A DNA stretch of 64,000 bases from assembly GCF_900156375.1 (NCBI RefSeq), contig NZ_FTNK01000002.1, positions 62,001-126,000 on the forward strand, in the 5' to 3' direction. A model generated the notes under the pieces. It worked only from the letters and a program-made list of their open reading frames with translations. It ran no database searches and was not told the origin of the DNA. The DNA comes from Paenibacillus macquariensis. GTDB taxonomy: Bacteria > Bacillota > Bacilli > Paenibacillales > Paenibacillaceae. Within the stretch, counting starts at the first letter, position 1; every line of letters begins with the position of its first letter. Made by a program: the position numbers and the translations under genes. This document shows positions 49,641 to 58,415 of this stretch, in pieces.

Positions 49641-50336
49641 ATGTATAAGGCCATTATATTTGATTTGGATAATACCCTATTGAACTACAGTTTATCTGAA
49701 GTTGATTCTATGAAAAGAACATGTAATGACCATCAGCTTTTTATTGACGATGTCATGGCATGGGATGTATTTTGGAAAGATTTCTCGGGGTATAATTTTC
49801 GTTATTGGATGGATTATGTTAATGGTGGGGCAATAACAACGATGAAGGATGTACTGAGGTGTTCATTTAGAGACTCGCTCAAACTTGATGAGTCACTACA
49901 TAACAAACTATCAGATACGTATTGGAACTATTTCTGCAATACATGTTACTTCGAAGATGGAGCAGAACAAATATTGTCCATACTTAAGGATAAGTATCCG
50001 CTAGGAATCATTTCAAATGGCTTAAGTGAAGCGCAAAGAAAACGGCTCAGAGCGGGGAACATCGATCATGTATTCACGAGCTTAGTCATATCTGATGAAG
50101 TAGGTGTTAGAAAACCTCATAAGGAAATTTTCGATTGTGCCTTAAATGACTTCAGACTGAATAACAATGAGGTTCTCTTTGTGGGAGATTCACTACAAGA
50201 TGACTATCAAGGTGCTCTGAATTCAGGCATCGATTTTTGTTATTATAACCGTCACAACATGATGTTACCTGAGGGTATTAAGCCGAAATATAACATTTCT
50301 AATCTTATGGATCTTATCCAAGTTGTAGGATTATAA
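49641..50336 (+). CDS. HAD hydrolase, YjjG-like nucleotidase
   Basis: 231 residues. Motif I AIIFDLDNTLLNYSLSE (Asp 9 and Asp 11), LGIISNGLSEAQRKRL (motif II), VGVRKPHKEIFDCAL (motif III Lys) and VLFVGDSLQDDYQGALNSG (motif IV). Similar to YjjG pyrimidine 5'-nucleotidases. Start ATG 49641 follows GGTGAACAAGG. Confidence 0.93.
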   Translation: MYKAIIFDLDNTLLNYSLSEVDSMKRTCNDHQLFIDDVMAWDVFWKDFSGYNFRYWMDYVNGGAITTMKDVLRCSFRDSLKLDESLHNKLSDTYWNYFCNTCYFEDGAEQILSILKDKYPLGIISNGLSEAQRKRLRAGNIDHVFTSLVISDEVGVRKPHKEIFDCALNDFRLNNNEVLFVGDSLQDDYQGALNSGIDFCYYNRHNMMLPEGIKPKYNISNLMDLIQVVGL

Positions 50337-50367
50337 TATCTTGAGAAAAGCATTTCTTTCTTGTAAG

Positions 50368-50398
50368 CAGGTTCCTTGTTGGGACCTGTTTTTATTTA
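50368..50398 (+). terminator. Rho-independent terminator
   Basis: CAGGTTCC pairs with GGGACCTG around TTGTT, then five T. Confidence 0.8.
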
Positions 50399-50466
50399 TT
50401 CTAATATTGTATTTATATTAATAATATTGTATGTTTATTCATAAATAACAAGGGGGCGATGCTTAA

Positions 50467-51201
50467 ATGAGTAAAAAAATTGAAGAATATTCATTAAACG
50501 CTTGGCCAGCATTACAGACACTTATTCAAGACGGCTGGCTATTGCGCTTCGCGGATGGATATACGAAAAGATCGAATTCTATCAATGCGATATATCATGG
50601 AATTGACGATAATCTGGATAGGAAAATCATGAACTGTGAACAGATATATTCACGTGCAGGTCAAGATATTATTTTTAAAATAACTCCCTTTGTACCAGAG
50701 TCATTAGATCAAGTATTGGAGTGTCGGGGATATGGTGTACTAGACCTTTCAAGTGTACAGACATTAGACAGCTTAACGGATATCAAAGTCCCCTCTATAA
50801 CAGAAATGGAGATCAGCGAATGCTTGAACGATAAGTGGCTCGACACCATGAGTGAAATGAATGGTCTCTCAGATCGAATGAAGTCAGTCACTCGGAAGTT
50901 GTTAACGGGATCTAAGTTAAGACAAGGGTATTGTATTGTGTATGTTAATGCAGTTCCAGTAGCATGTGGGCTTGGTGTCGTTGAAGGAGATCATGTAGGA
51001 TTATACGATATTGTCACGGATAGACACTATAGAAATAAAGGGTACGGCGAACAATTAATACTCCATATTTTACATTGGGCCAAGTCAATTGGAGCAACAA
51101 AAAGTTATCTGCTAGTGGTGAAGAATAACACTGCCGCCATTCAATGTTATAAAAAGCTTAACTATGAAGAGCAATATACTTACTGGTATCGTCATAAGTG
51201 A
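50467..51201 (+). CDS. GNAT acetyltransferase, two-domain type
   Basis: 244 residues. The N-terminal half (NAWPALQTLIQDGWLLRFAD, GYTKRSNSINAIYHG) is a degenerate domain seen in a family of Firmicute acetyltransferases; the GNAT core is C-terminal, with the acetyl-CoA loop LYDIVTDRHYRNKGYGEQLI (about 179-198) and NNTAAIQCYKKLNYEE. Substrate unknown. Start ATG 50467 follows AAGGGGG. Confidence 0.93.
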   Translation: MSKKIEEYSLNAWPALQTLIQDGWLLRFADGYTKRSNSINAIYHGIDDNLDRKIMNCEQIYSRAGQDIIFKITPFVPESLDQVLECRGYGVLDLSSVQTLDSLTDIKVPSITEMEISECLNDKWLDTMSEMNGLSDRMKSVTRKLLTGSKLRQGYCIVYVNAVPVACGLGVVEGDHVGLYDIVTDRHYRNKGYGEQLILHILHWAKSIGATKSYLLVVKNNTAAIQCYKKLNYEEQYTYWYRHK

Positions 51202-51323
51202 AGGGTGTGAATGTTTGATAATTCAAATTCCCAAATTCCCAAATTCCTTGCCATTTAACCCACTCTCCGGATCATGGTTGCACATATTGTATGATGTACC
51301 CAATTGAAAAGGAGGGAAATACG

Positions 51324-51464
51324 ATGAGCGATGTTATTGGAGGATATGGTGGCGTTGGCGGTGTAGGAGGATTTGGAAGTTGTGGGTTTGGCGGTGCAGG
51401 TGTAGGAGCAATTTTAGTATTGTTCATTTTGCTTGTTATCATCACCAAAGCATTCTGTATATAA
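51324..51464 (+). CDS. YjcZ-type sporulation peptide
   Basis: 46 residues: a glycine-rich N-terminus (SDVIGGYGGVGGVGGFGSCG) and one hydrophobic C-terminal helix (AGVGAILVLFILLVIITKAF). This is the YjcZ/YtzI-like family of tiny Bacillales spore or membrane peptides. Start ATG 51324 follows AAGGAGGG. A CATATTGTA at 51282 resembles a SigK -10, which would fit mother-cell expression; this is weak. A terminator follows. Confidence 0.88.
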   Translation: MSDVIGGYGGVGGVGGFGSCGFGGAGVGAILVLFILLVIITKAFCI

Positions 51465-51544
51465 TTTAAAATTTATTTTCTAAAATAACTCATTTTGGCT
51501 GGGGCTTTGTGTATATTTCCTTAGAACCATTATGCCATGTCACA

Positions 51545-51577
51545 GGACCACTCTGGCTTATGCCCTAGTGGTCTTTT
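51545..51577 (+). terminator. Rho-independent terminator
   Basis: GACCACT pairs with AGTGGTC around CTGGCTTATGCCCT, then TTTTG. It ends the YjcZ-type gene transcript. Confidence 0.7.
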
Positions 51578-51623
51578 GATACAACGTAGGATGCTAAAAT
51601 CGTAATTATGAGAATGCTCCGGG

Positions 51624-51653
51624 TTGCATTTTTTAAACAAGTGGGTTTATAAT
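51624..51653 (+). promoter_or_regulatory. Sigma-A promoter of the thrS leader
   Basis: TTGCAT (51624-51629), 18 bases, TATAAT (51648-51653), with the T-box leader starting about 7 bases later. Confidence 0.6.
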
Positions 51654-51659
51654 GAACAC

Positions 51660-52012
51660 ATTATCGGTTGGGAATTACCACCAATCGAACATAAGTTAGC
51701 TCTGATCAAAGACATGATTTCCTTTTCCGGACTGCCCAGAGATAGAAGTGATTGCTGCAAGCTTCTACTGTACCGGTTGTGAGATTACCCCTTTGTAGCT
51801 GTGGTGTTGAACCCGTTAATCTACGGTTGTACATATCACCGTCTTATCTACGTTATAGGATACTAATGATAATGAAGGACCTTGTTTATAACAAACACGT
51901 TAGGGTGAATAACCTCAGGGTGTGTATGTGACAGGTTGAATTAGGGTGGAACCACGAGCTTAGATGCACTCGTCCCTTGGTGGGATGTGATGCGTCTTTT
52001 TTGCGTTCAATA
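51660..52012 (+). ncRNA. T-box riboswitch (threonine) upstream of thrS
   Basis: A leader of about 390 bases. The T-box antiterminator consensus AGGGTGGAACCACG is at 51943-51956. The terminator GATGCACTCGTCCC / GGGATGTGATGCGTC with a T tract is at about 51963-52003. Uncharged tRNA-Thr pairing with the GGTGGAACC bulge would let transcription into thrS. An ACC triplet in TTACCACC near 51676 is a candidate specifier, but I cannot confirm the loop. Confidence 0.88.
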
Positions 52013-52051
52013 AATAATACAATAATTTATGTGAAATGGAGGCTAATCAAG

Positions 52052-53971
52052 ATGAATGAGATTAACGTAAAGCTGCAAGATGGAACAGTTAGGAGGTATC
52101 CGCAAGGAACCACGATATTAGAAGTAGCAGAATCAATCAGTACAGGTTTGAAGAAGAATGCGGTGGCTGGAACAACGAACAGCACATTCGTTGATCTCAA
52201 TCACTCGATTGAGCATGATTGCCTCGTCGAGTTGATAACACTTGATAGCCCAGAAGGATTAAATATATATAGACATACTACTGCACATGTCATGGCACAA
52301 GCGATTAAACGTTTGTACCCTTCGAAAGATGTGAAGTTAGGAATTGGACCTGTTATCGAAGATGGATTTTATTATGATATCGATATAGAGACACCTTTAT
52401 CTGTCGATGATCTAGCTGCGATTGAGACAGAGATGAGCAAAGTCATTCAAGAGAATCTGCCTATCTTGCGTCGAGAGGTGAGTCGAGAGGAAGCCAACCG
52501 AATGTTCGTGCAATTGGAAGAGCCGTTAAAGCTAGAACTCATTGCCAACTTGCCGGAGGACGCAGTCATTTCGATTTATGAGCAAGGGGAGTTTGTAGAT
52601 TTATGCCGGGGACCGCACTTGCCATCTACTGGACGAATTAAAGTGTTTAAGTTATTAAGTGTAGCGGGGGCATACTGGCGCGGGAACTCGGATAATAAAA
52701 TGCTTCAGCGTATCTATGGCACTTCTTTTCCGAAAAAGGCAGATCTCGAGGAACATCTGTACCTGTTGGAGGAAGCGAAGAAACGTGATCATCGTAAGCT
52801 GGGTAAGGAACTCGAATTGTTCATGTTCTCAGAAGAGTCTCCTGGAATGCCTTTCTATCTACCTAAGGGCATGGCGATTCGAAACACACTTGAACAATAC
52901 TCTCGTGAGTTACAAAGACAATGGGGCTATGAAGAGGTATTTACACCGCTGATGATGAACAATCGGCTATGGGAGCAATCCGGACACTACGAGCATTACC
53001 GTGAGAATATGTATTTTACGAATGTGGACGAAACAACCTTTGCACTCAAACCAATGAATTGTCCGGGGCATATGCTTATTTTTAAAAATAGTCTACACTC
53101 CTATCGAGATCTACCTATCCGCTTATCTGAATTTGGTCAAGTTCACCGCCACGAATATTCGGGTGCACTGAATGGGATGATGCGAGTTCGTACATTTTGC
53201 CAAGATGATGCCCACATATTTGCTCGTCCGGATCAGATTGAAGAAGAGATTAGTCGAGCTATTGCATTGATTGATCATATCTATAAGGTCTTTGGATTCG
53301 AATATAAGATTGAGCTATCCACTCGCCCAGAAGATTATATGGGATCGGATGAACTGTGGGATATTGCTGAACAATCTTTGGCAAATGTGCTTGATCAGCG
53401 TGGCATTCAATATCGTGTGAATGAAGGTGATGGTGCATTCTACGGACCTAAAATAGACTTTCACATTCAAGATGCACTCAAACGAAATTGGCAATGTGGC
53501 ACGGTTCAATTGGACTTCCAGATGCCAGAGAAATTCGATCTGACATACGTGGGAGAATACAATCAGAAGCATAGACCTGTTGTTATCCATCGAGCTATAT
53601 TTGGTTCTATAGATAGATTCCTAGGCATTCTAACAGAACACTATAGTGGAGCATTTCCAATATGGCTCGCACCGGTACAAGCCAAGATTTTGTCCGTGTC
53701 CGAGAACTATAATGATGTTGCCTTTCAGGTGAAGAAATCGTTAGAACAGGCTGGAATACGAGTAGAGATTGATGTGCGCAATGAGAAACTTGGTTATAAA
53801 ATCCGTGAGGCACAGCTAGAGAAATCACCATATATGCTTATTATTGGAGAGAATGAGAGGAATTCAGATAGCGTGTCAGTACGTAAGCGCGGTGAAGGCG
53901 ATCTAGGCATTAGGCGTGTGAGAGAATTGATTGAGATGGTGAAAGAGGAAGTCCATACTCAAATGTATTAA
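52052..53971 (+). CDS. thrS: Threonine--tRNA ligase
   Basis: 639 residues from ATG 52052 with GGAGG upstream; the reading from 51977 lies within the leader. N-terminal TGS domain (INVKLQDGTVRRYPQGTTIL), the editing domain with HTTAHVMAQAIKRLYP and the zinc/His motif CRGPHLPSTG, catalytic core PMNCPGHMLIFKNSLHSYRD (motif with zinc-binding Cys), RVRTFCQDDAHIF, and anticodon-binding C-terminus PVQAKILSVSENYNDVAFQV. Charges tRNA-Thr. Controlled by the T-box leader in front. Bacillus species can have two such enzymes; this is probably one of them or the only one. Confidence 0.98.
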   Translation: MNEINVKLQDGTVRRYPQGTTILEVAESISTGLKKNAVAGTTNSTFVDLNHSIEHDCLVELITLDSPEGLNIYRHTTAHVMAQAIKRLYPSKDVKLGIGPVIEDGFYYDIDIETPLSVDDLAAIETEMSKVIQENLPILRREVSREEANRMFVQLEEPLKLELIANLPEDAVISIYEQGEFVDLCRGPHLPSTGRIKVFKLLSVAGAYWRGNSDNKMLQRIYGTSFPKKADLEEHLYLLEEAKKRDHRKLGKELELFMFSEESPGMPFYLPKGMAIRNTLEQYSRELQRQWGYEEVFTPLMMNNRLWEQSGHYEHYRENMYFTNVDETTFALKPMNCPGHMLIFKNSLHSYRDLPIRLSEFGQVHRHEYSGALNGMMRVRTFCQDDAHIFARPDQIEEEISRAIALIDHIYKVFGFEYKIELSTRPEDYMGSDELWDIAEQSLANVLDQRGIQYRVNEGDGAFYGPKIDFHIQDALKRNWQCGTVQLDFQMPEKFDLTYVGEYNQKHRPVVIHRAIFGSIDRFLGILTEHYSGAFPIWLAPVQAKILSVSENYNDVAFQVKKSLEQAGIRVEIDVRNEKLGYKIREAQLEKSPYMLIIGENERNSDSVSVRKRGEGDLGIRRVRELIEMVKEEVHTQMY

Positions 53972-54030
53972 AGATGTAGGATGAACTCAGATAAGGGTAG
54001 CTGTAAATAATATTAATAACTGCAATGAAG

Positions 54031-54085
54031 AACCCGTAGAAGGTTTTTGCTTGATACCTAAGCAAATCTTCTGCGGGTTTTTATT
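54031..54085 (+). terminator. Rho-independent terminator of thrS
   Basis: AACCCGTAGAAG pairs with CTTCTGCGGGTT, with further pairing inside (GCTTG/TAAGC), followed by TTTTATT. Confidence 0.9.
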
Positions 54086-54152
54086 ATGTATTGAATTCGG
54101 TATTTCCAATATTTGATTGACTGATGGAAAGACGATATGCTATTTTAAAGTG

Positions 54153-54167
54153 TGATAATGATTATCA
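54153..54167 (+). promoter_or_regulatory. Fur box upstream of the AraC-type regulator
   Basis: TGATAATGATTATCA, a perfect 7-1-7 Fur site, about 68 bases before the start of the regulator gene. Iron would repress it. Confidence 0.92.
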
Positions 54168-54234
54168 TTTTCGATAAGAATTCCTTATCTAATACTTAAA
54201 TGAACTGAACTCACAAATCTAAAGGAGGGTCTTT

Positions 54235-55455
54235 ATGCTTCCAGACAAAGAACTGCTGACAGACAATAGCTTACATACGACGGAGCAGAATCCCAAGAAG
54301 AGTCTGATTGAGATCAGAGAATACATGAACCAGTGCTATAATGAACCACTTTCTATAAGACAATTAGCAGAAATGGCGGATATTAGCCCAAAGTATTTTG
54401 GTGATCTTTTTAAAAGAACATTTGGGATGAGCGCTATGAATTATTTGACATACATCCGAATTAATCATGCCAAGCGATATCTGACAGAATCCGATGAGCT
54501 ATTGAGAGATATCGCCTTAAAGGTAGGATATAGTGATGAGTTTTATTTCAGTCGTATATTTAAGAAAGAGGTGGGTGTGCCCCCATCGGATTATAACAAG
54601 CATAAGAGGCAACGCATTGCTACATGTTCCTCATCCGTTACAGGACAATTGATTGCCCTGAATATTGTACCTATGTCAGCACCTTTGGATCCGAAATGGA
54701 CGGATTATTACTATAACGCTTATAGTACGAAGATTAAGTCACACTTAGATCTTAGTGACCCTTATATTACTAAGAAATTCGAAGCTAATTTGAGGAAGTT
54801 AGCCCAAGACCGACCTGATGTAATTATAGGTACAGATCAGTTCTGTCCCGAGGATAGAGATCAATTAATGGCGATTGCTCCATCCTTTTTTGTCCCGACA
54901 AAGCATGTTGGATGGAGAGATCAACTGAGGATGATTGCGCAATTTCTGGATAGGGAGGATAGTGCCAAGTTATGGATCGAGCAGTATGATCATAAAGTTC
55001 TGGCAGCTAAAGATCACATCGGCCAAGTGTTAGGAAGTGACAGAACTATAGTGTTGCGAATCTATGGACCCAACATCTATATGTATTGGAATCGAGGCTT
55101 AGAGGATGTGTTATATCAAGATCTGAATCTCGAAATACTTAATCGGTTAGAGGTTTCATCTAACATAGTTGTAACGATTGAGGAATTAGCAGTGCTCAAT
55201 CCAGAGCGTATTCTGCTGGTCGTGTGCCCTGAGGCTTCATCACGTACATATTGGTTAGCTCTGCAACATTCAATAGAATGGATTCAATTGACAGCAGTAA
55301 GAAACAGGCATGTATATTACATTCTATCTGATCCATGGTTTGAATATTCAGCTGTTGCGATCATTCGAATGTTAGATGAAGCTTTACTCCTATTTACAGG
55401 AAAATGTCCAAATTCATTTCAGGATTATGTCCATGGTGAATTCGATAGGATATGA
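54235..55455 (+). CDS. AraC-family regulator fused to a siderophore-binding domain
   Basis: 406 residues. N-terminal AraC HTH pair: IREYMNQCYNEPLSIRQLAE, ISPKYFGDLFKRTFGMSAMN and ALKVGYSDEFYFSRIFKKEV (about residues 22-110). C-terminal half is FeuA-like binding protein: SVTGQLIALNIVPMSAPLD, DRPDVIIGTDQFC and ILSDPWFEYSAVAIIRMLDE. This arrangement is that of Btr, which senses bacillibactin or enterobactin and turns on uptake genes. Unlike Btr it lacks an extra N-terminal domain. Start ATG 54235 follows AAAGGAGGG; Fur box upstream. Confidence 0.93.
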   Translation: MLPDKELLTDNSLHTTEQNPKKSLIEIREYMNQCYNEPLSIRQLAEMADISPKYFGDLFKRTFGMSAMNYLTYIRINHAKRYLTESDELLRDIALKVGYSDEFYFSRIFKKEVGVPPSDYNKHKRQRIATCSSSVTGQLIALNIVPMSAPLDPKWTDYYYNAYSTKIKSHLDLSDPYITKKFEANLRKLAQDRPDVIIGTDQFCPEDRDQLMAIAPSFFVPTKHVGWRDQLRMIAQFLDREDSAKLWIEQYDHKVLAAKDHIGQVLGSDRTIVLRIYGPNIYMYWNRGLEDVLYQDLNLEILNRLEVSSNIVVTIEELAVLNPERILLVVCPEASSRTYWLALQHSIEWIQLTAVRNRHVYYILSDPWFEYSAVAIIRMLDEALLLFTGKCPNSFQDYVHGEFDRI

Positions 55456-55472
55456 CATATAATAATTCTCAG

Positions 55473-55487
55473 TGATAATCATTATCA
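55473..55487 (+). promoter_or_regulatory. Fur box upstream of the siderophore-binding protein
   Basis: TGATAATCATTATCA, a second perfect 7-1-7 Fur site, ending 16 bases before the start of the next gene, so Fur binding would directly block translation or initiation. Confidence 0.92.
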
Positions 55488-55503
55488 TAGGAGGAAATGA
55501 ATT

Positions 55504-56529
55504 ATGTTTCACATCAACACCAGACTTAACAAGGTTATGAGAAAGAGGGCTTCCGTATGGCTGTGCTTAGCACTTACAGGAAGCTTACTTGCTGCCTGTG
55601 GATCTAATAATAGTGTGGACACGACAGCACAGAAAACAACTGTGGCAGCAACAACTACGGCAGTACCTGTGGACGAGGAGAAAACAGTAGAACCGGCTGC
55701 AGAACGTATTTTAAAGGACGATCTTGGTAACGAGGTGAAGATTCCAGCAACAACGCAGAGGGTATTTGCTCCTTATCTCGAGGATTCTCTACTTAAGTTA
55801 GGTGTCAAACCGGTAGTTCAATGGTCAAACGGTAAGATGGGACATGAGTATTTGAAAGAGGAATTAAAAGATGTTCCGAAGCTAGATTTCTCAGGTGGGC
55901 TACCATCGCCAGAGGTGCTAATGTCATACAATCCTGATCTAATTATTCTACACACAGCTAGTTATGCAAAAGATGGCATGTACGAGAAATATGCTAAGAT
56001 CGCACCGACGTATGTGTTTAATAATGCTGCTGGAGATATGGATAAGACACTGGGTACGCTCGGGGAATTACTCGGAAAATCTACAGAAGCTGATTCAGTA
56101 TTGAAGGCATATGACCAGAAAGTTAATGAAGCGAAAGAAAAGATAGCTGCATCAGCTGGAGGCAAAAAGGTGGCTATTATCCGCTTTGCACCTAGAGGCG
56201 TTAGTTTGATGGGTGGAAAATATTTGTGTGGATATGTCTTGAACCAACAACTAGGCATTGGGATGACCAAGTTGACGGAAAATGAGAATAGTCTAGATGT
56301 ATCGATGGAAGTACTCCCTCAAATTGATGCTGACTACATATTTGTGATTAATGCATATGATCAAGGTACTGCGCGGTTGAAGGAAATGACGGATAGCGCT
56401 ATTTGGAAGAGCATCCCTGCCGTGAAGCAAGGACATGTGTATGAGGTGAACGATGAGTATTGGCTTGGAAGTGGTCTGATCGCTTATGAGAAAATTATTG
56501 ATGATACGGTCAAGATACTGACTAAATAA
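55504..56529 (+). CDS. Iron-siderophore ABC transporter substrate-binding lipoprotein
   Basis: 341 residues. Lipoprotein signal VWLCLALTGSLLAACG with Cys near 31, a Thr/Ala-rich linker, then a FecCD-type binding protein fold: GNEVKIPATTQRVFAPYLED, PEVLMSYNPDLIILHTASYA, KVAIIRFAPRGVSLMGGKYL and WLGSGLIAYEKIIDD. Similar to FeuA-type ferric-catecholate binders. No permease or ATPase genes follow, so it must use partners encoded elsewhere. Start ATG 55504 follows GGAGG and a Fur box. Confidence 0.93.
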   Translation: MFHINTRLNKVMRKRASVWLCLALTGSLLAACGSNNSVDTTAQKTTVAATTTAVPVDEEKTVEPAAERILKDDLGNEVKIPATTQRVFAPYLEDSLLKLGVKPVVQWSNGKMGHEYLKEELKDVPKLDFSGGLPSPEVLMSYNPDLIILHTASYAKDGMYEKYAKIAPTYVFNNAAGDMDKTLGTLGELLGKSTEADSVLKAYDQKVNEAKEKIAASAGGKKVAIIRFAPRGVSLMGGKYLCGYVLNQQLGIGMTKLTENENSLDVSMEVLPQIDADYIFVINAYDQGTARLKEMTDSAIWKSIPAVKQGHVYEVNDEYWLGSGLIAYEKIIDDTVKILTK

Positions 56530-56548
56530 TTGCAAATTATTTCTTATC

Positions 56549-56623
56549 CTCTCCCTTAAAGGTATACAGGTGAAATGACATTGAAAGATGACGTTATCAT
56601 GTAGCCTTTAGGGGAGATTTTTT
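56549..56623 (+). terminator. Long-stem terminator
   Basis: TCTCCCTTAAAGG (about 56550) pairs with CCTTTAGGGGAGA (about 56604), followed by six T; the 40-base loop may pair further. It may separate the binding protein gene from the dhb cluster, which would then need its own start. Confidence 0.7.
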
Positions 56624-56653
56624 GCACAAAAAAACGGGTGGTGTTGGGTCATT

Positions 56654-57532
56654 ATGAGTATTCATTTAAATAGACAAGATGGAATTACGACGATACAAGA
56701 CTTCTCACGAAGTAGGATTGAAATCCCACGTACCGAACAATGGTTTATGCAATCACGTGTGGGAAATCGTAAATATAAAATTATGGTGGCAATACCTTAC
56801 GAAGCAGCCCCACCTTCTGGCTATCCAGTCATTTATATGCTAGATGGTAATTCAGTTTTCACAACGATGGTAGAGGCGTTAAGAATGCAGTGTCACCGAC
56901 CGGATAAGACGGGGATAATACCCGCAATCATTGTAGGCATCGGGTATCAGACGAATCGACCATTTGCTCCAGATCGATATTATGATTACACGCCAGTTCC
57001 ATCGTTCGAATATCAGCATAATTCTGACGGAACTCCTTTACCCGAACAAGGTGGAGCGCATGCGTTCTTATCTTTTATAGAAGAAGAACTGAAACCACAG
57101 ATCGAACATGAATTCAATATCGACAGGAATAGACAAACGATATTTGGTCATTCTCTTGGAGGTCTTTTCACATTATATGCACTGTTTACTAAGCCTACTG
57201 CCTTTCAGCACTATATTGCCGGTAGCCCATCTATTCATTGGAATAGAGAAGCCTTCTTTGAAGAAGAGCAGAAGTTTGTGGGGCGCTTAGAACAGGAAGT
57301 GGTCAACGTTGAGGTACTGATTGGGATGGGAGAATTGGAGAAGAGTCACGTCTCTCGTAATCTGTATCATGCGAAAGAACTATCTGAACGTCTCTCTATG
57401 CTCTCAGATCGTGGTTTAAAGCTGACATTTAAAGAGTTCGAGGATGAAGGTCATGTATCCGTATTACCGGTATTGATAAGTAGAACTTTACGTCGTGTGC
57501 TTAAACCTGAGAAATCTACGATAAATAGATGA
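56654..57532 (+). CDS. besA: Siderophore (tri)lactone esterase-like hydrolase
   Basis: 292 residues of the esterase D/Fes alpha/beta fold. VIYMLDGNSVFTTMVEAL, the nucleophile elbow TIFGHSLGGLFTLYALF (GHSLGG, about residues 163-178), YIAGSPSIHWNREAF and the His region FEDEGHVSVLPVLI. BesA/IroE-type enzymes open the ring of imported ferric bacillibactin so iron is released. Position between the binding protein and dhbA supports this. Start ATG 56654; weak Shine-Dalgarno GGTGG. Confidence 0.88.
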   Translation: MSIHLNRQDGITTIQDFSRSRIEIPRTEQWFMQSRVGNRKYKIMVAIPYEAAPPSGYPVIYMLDGNSVFTTMVEALRMQCHRPDKTGIIPAIIVGIGYQTNRPFAPDRYYDYTPVPSFEYQHNSDGTPLPEQGGAHAFLSFIEEELKPQIEHEFNIDRNRQTIFGHSLGGLFTLYALFTKPTAFQHYIAGSPSIHWNREAFFEEEQKFVGRLEQEVVNVEVLIGMGELEKSHVSRNLYHAKELSERLSMLSDRGLKLTFKEFEDEGHVSVLPVLISRTLRRVLKPEKSTINR

Positions 57533-57598
57533 TCGTGAAGATGAGGGGAAGATTACAGGGCAATACAGGTCTGCAAAGAAAGGGAGGGGAAGGATGGA

Positions 57599-58384
57599 GT
57601 GGGATTCACGGGAATCAAAGGTAAAGTAGCTCTTGTGACTGGTGCTGCACAGGGAATTGGCGAAGCTGTAGCTCGAGCATTAGCTGAGTTGGGAGCTATT
57701 GTTGCAGCAGTAGATCTGAATGTAGAAGGACTTAAAGGACTGGTAGCAGATTTGAGTAATCATGATCATCAGGCTAAGGAGTATCCAGTAAACGTAGGTG
57801 ACAGCTCAGCTGTCGAGAGCATTGTGGAGCGAATCGAACGCGAGTTGGGCCCTATAGAAATTCTTGTTAACGTGGCAGGCATTCTTAGAGTAGATCCCAT
57901 TGAATCACTAAGTGATGAAGATTGGGTGGAAACGTTCAATGTGAACACGAATGGTGTCTTTTATGTCTCTCGCTCGGTTGTAAAGCGAATGGCTCTACGT
58001 CAGACGGGCTCTATCGTGACAGTAGGTTCTAATGCAACACGGGTACCACGAATGCATATGTCAGCCTATGCCGCATCGAAGGCTGCAGCAACGATGTTCA
58101 CCAAGTGCTTAGGGCTGGAGCAGTCCCATAACCATATTCGGTGTAATGTTGTTTCTCCAGGTTCCACAGATACAGCGATGCAGCGAGCGTTATGGAACAG
58201 TGATGACGAAGCTCAAGGCGTCATCGCAGGTAATATCGAGTCGCATCGGGTGGGAATCCCACTTGGTAGATTAGCAATGTCCTCGGATATTGCTGATGCA
58301 GTGCTCTACTTGCTTTCCGATCAGGCAAGGCATATTACGATGCAAGATTTATGTATTGACGGCGGCGCCACATTAGGAAGTTGA
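57599..58384 (+). CDS. dhbA: 2,3-dihydro-2,3-dihydroxybenzoate dehydrogenase
   Basis: 261 residues, short-chain dehydrogenase. NAD loop [20 protein letters not shown] (residues 12-31), [19 protein letters not shown], catalytic Ser in [13 protein letters not shown] and Tyr-x-x-x-Lys in [14 protein letters not shown]. It oxidises 2,3-dihydro-DHB to 2,3-dihydroxybenzoate, the last step of the precursor route. Start GTG 57599 follows GGGAGGGG at 9 bases. First gene of the canonical dhbACEBF order. Confidence 0.95.
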   Translation: MGFTGIKGKVALVTGAAQGIGEAVARALAELGAIVAAVDLNVEGLKGLVADLSNHDHQAKEYPVNVGDSSAVESIVERIERELGPIEILVNVAGILRVDPIESLSDEDWVETFNVNTNGVFYVSRSVVKRMALRQTGSIVTVGSNATRVPRMHMSAYAASKAAATMFTKCLGLEQSHNHIRCNVVSPGSTDTAMQRALWNSDDEAQGVIAGNIESHRVGIPLGRLAMSSDIADAVLYLLSDQARHITMQDLCIDGGATLGS

Positions 58385-58415
58385 CCAATGACCAATTGAA
58401 AGGAGAGAGATAACC

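Noticed and set aside
51218..51252. Short tandem AAATTCCC repeats
   Set aside because: Only three copies of about 8 bases; no sign of function or expansion.
51977..52051. N-terminal extension of thrS
   Set aside because: The extension lies in the T-box terminator and antiterminator region; ATG 52052 has the ribosome site.
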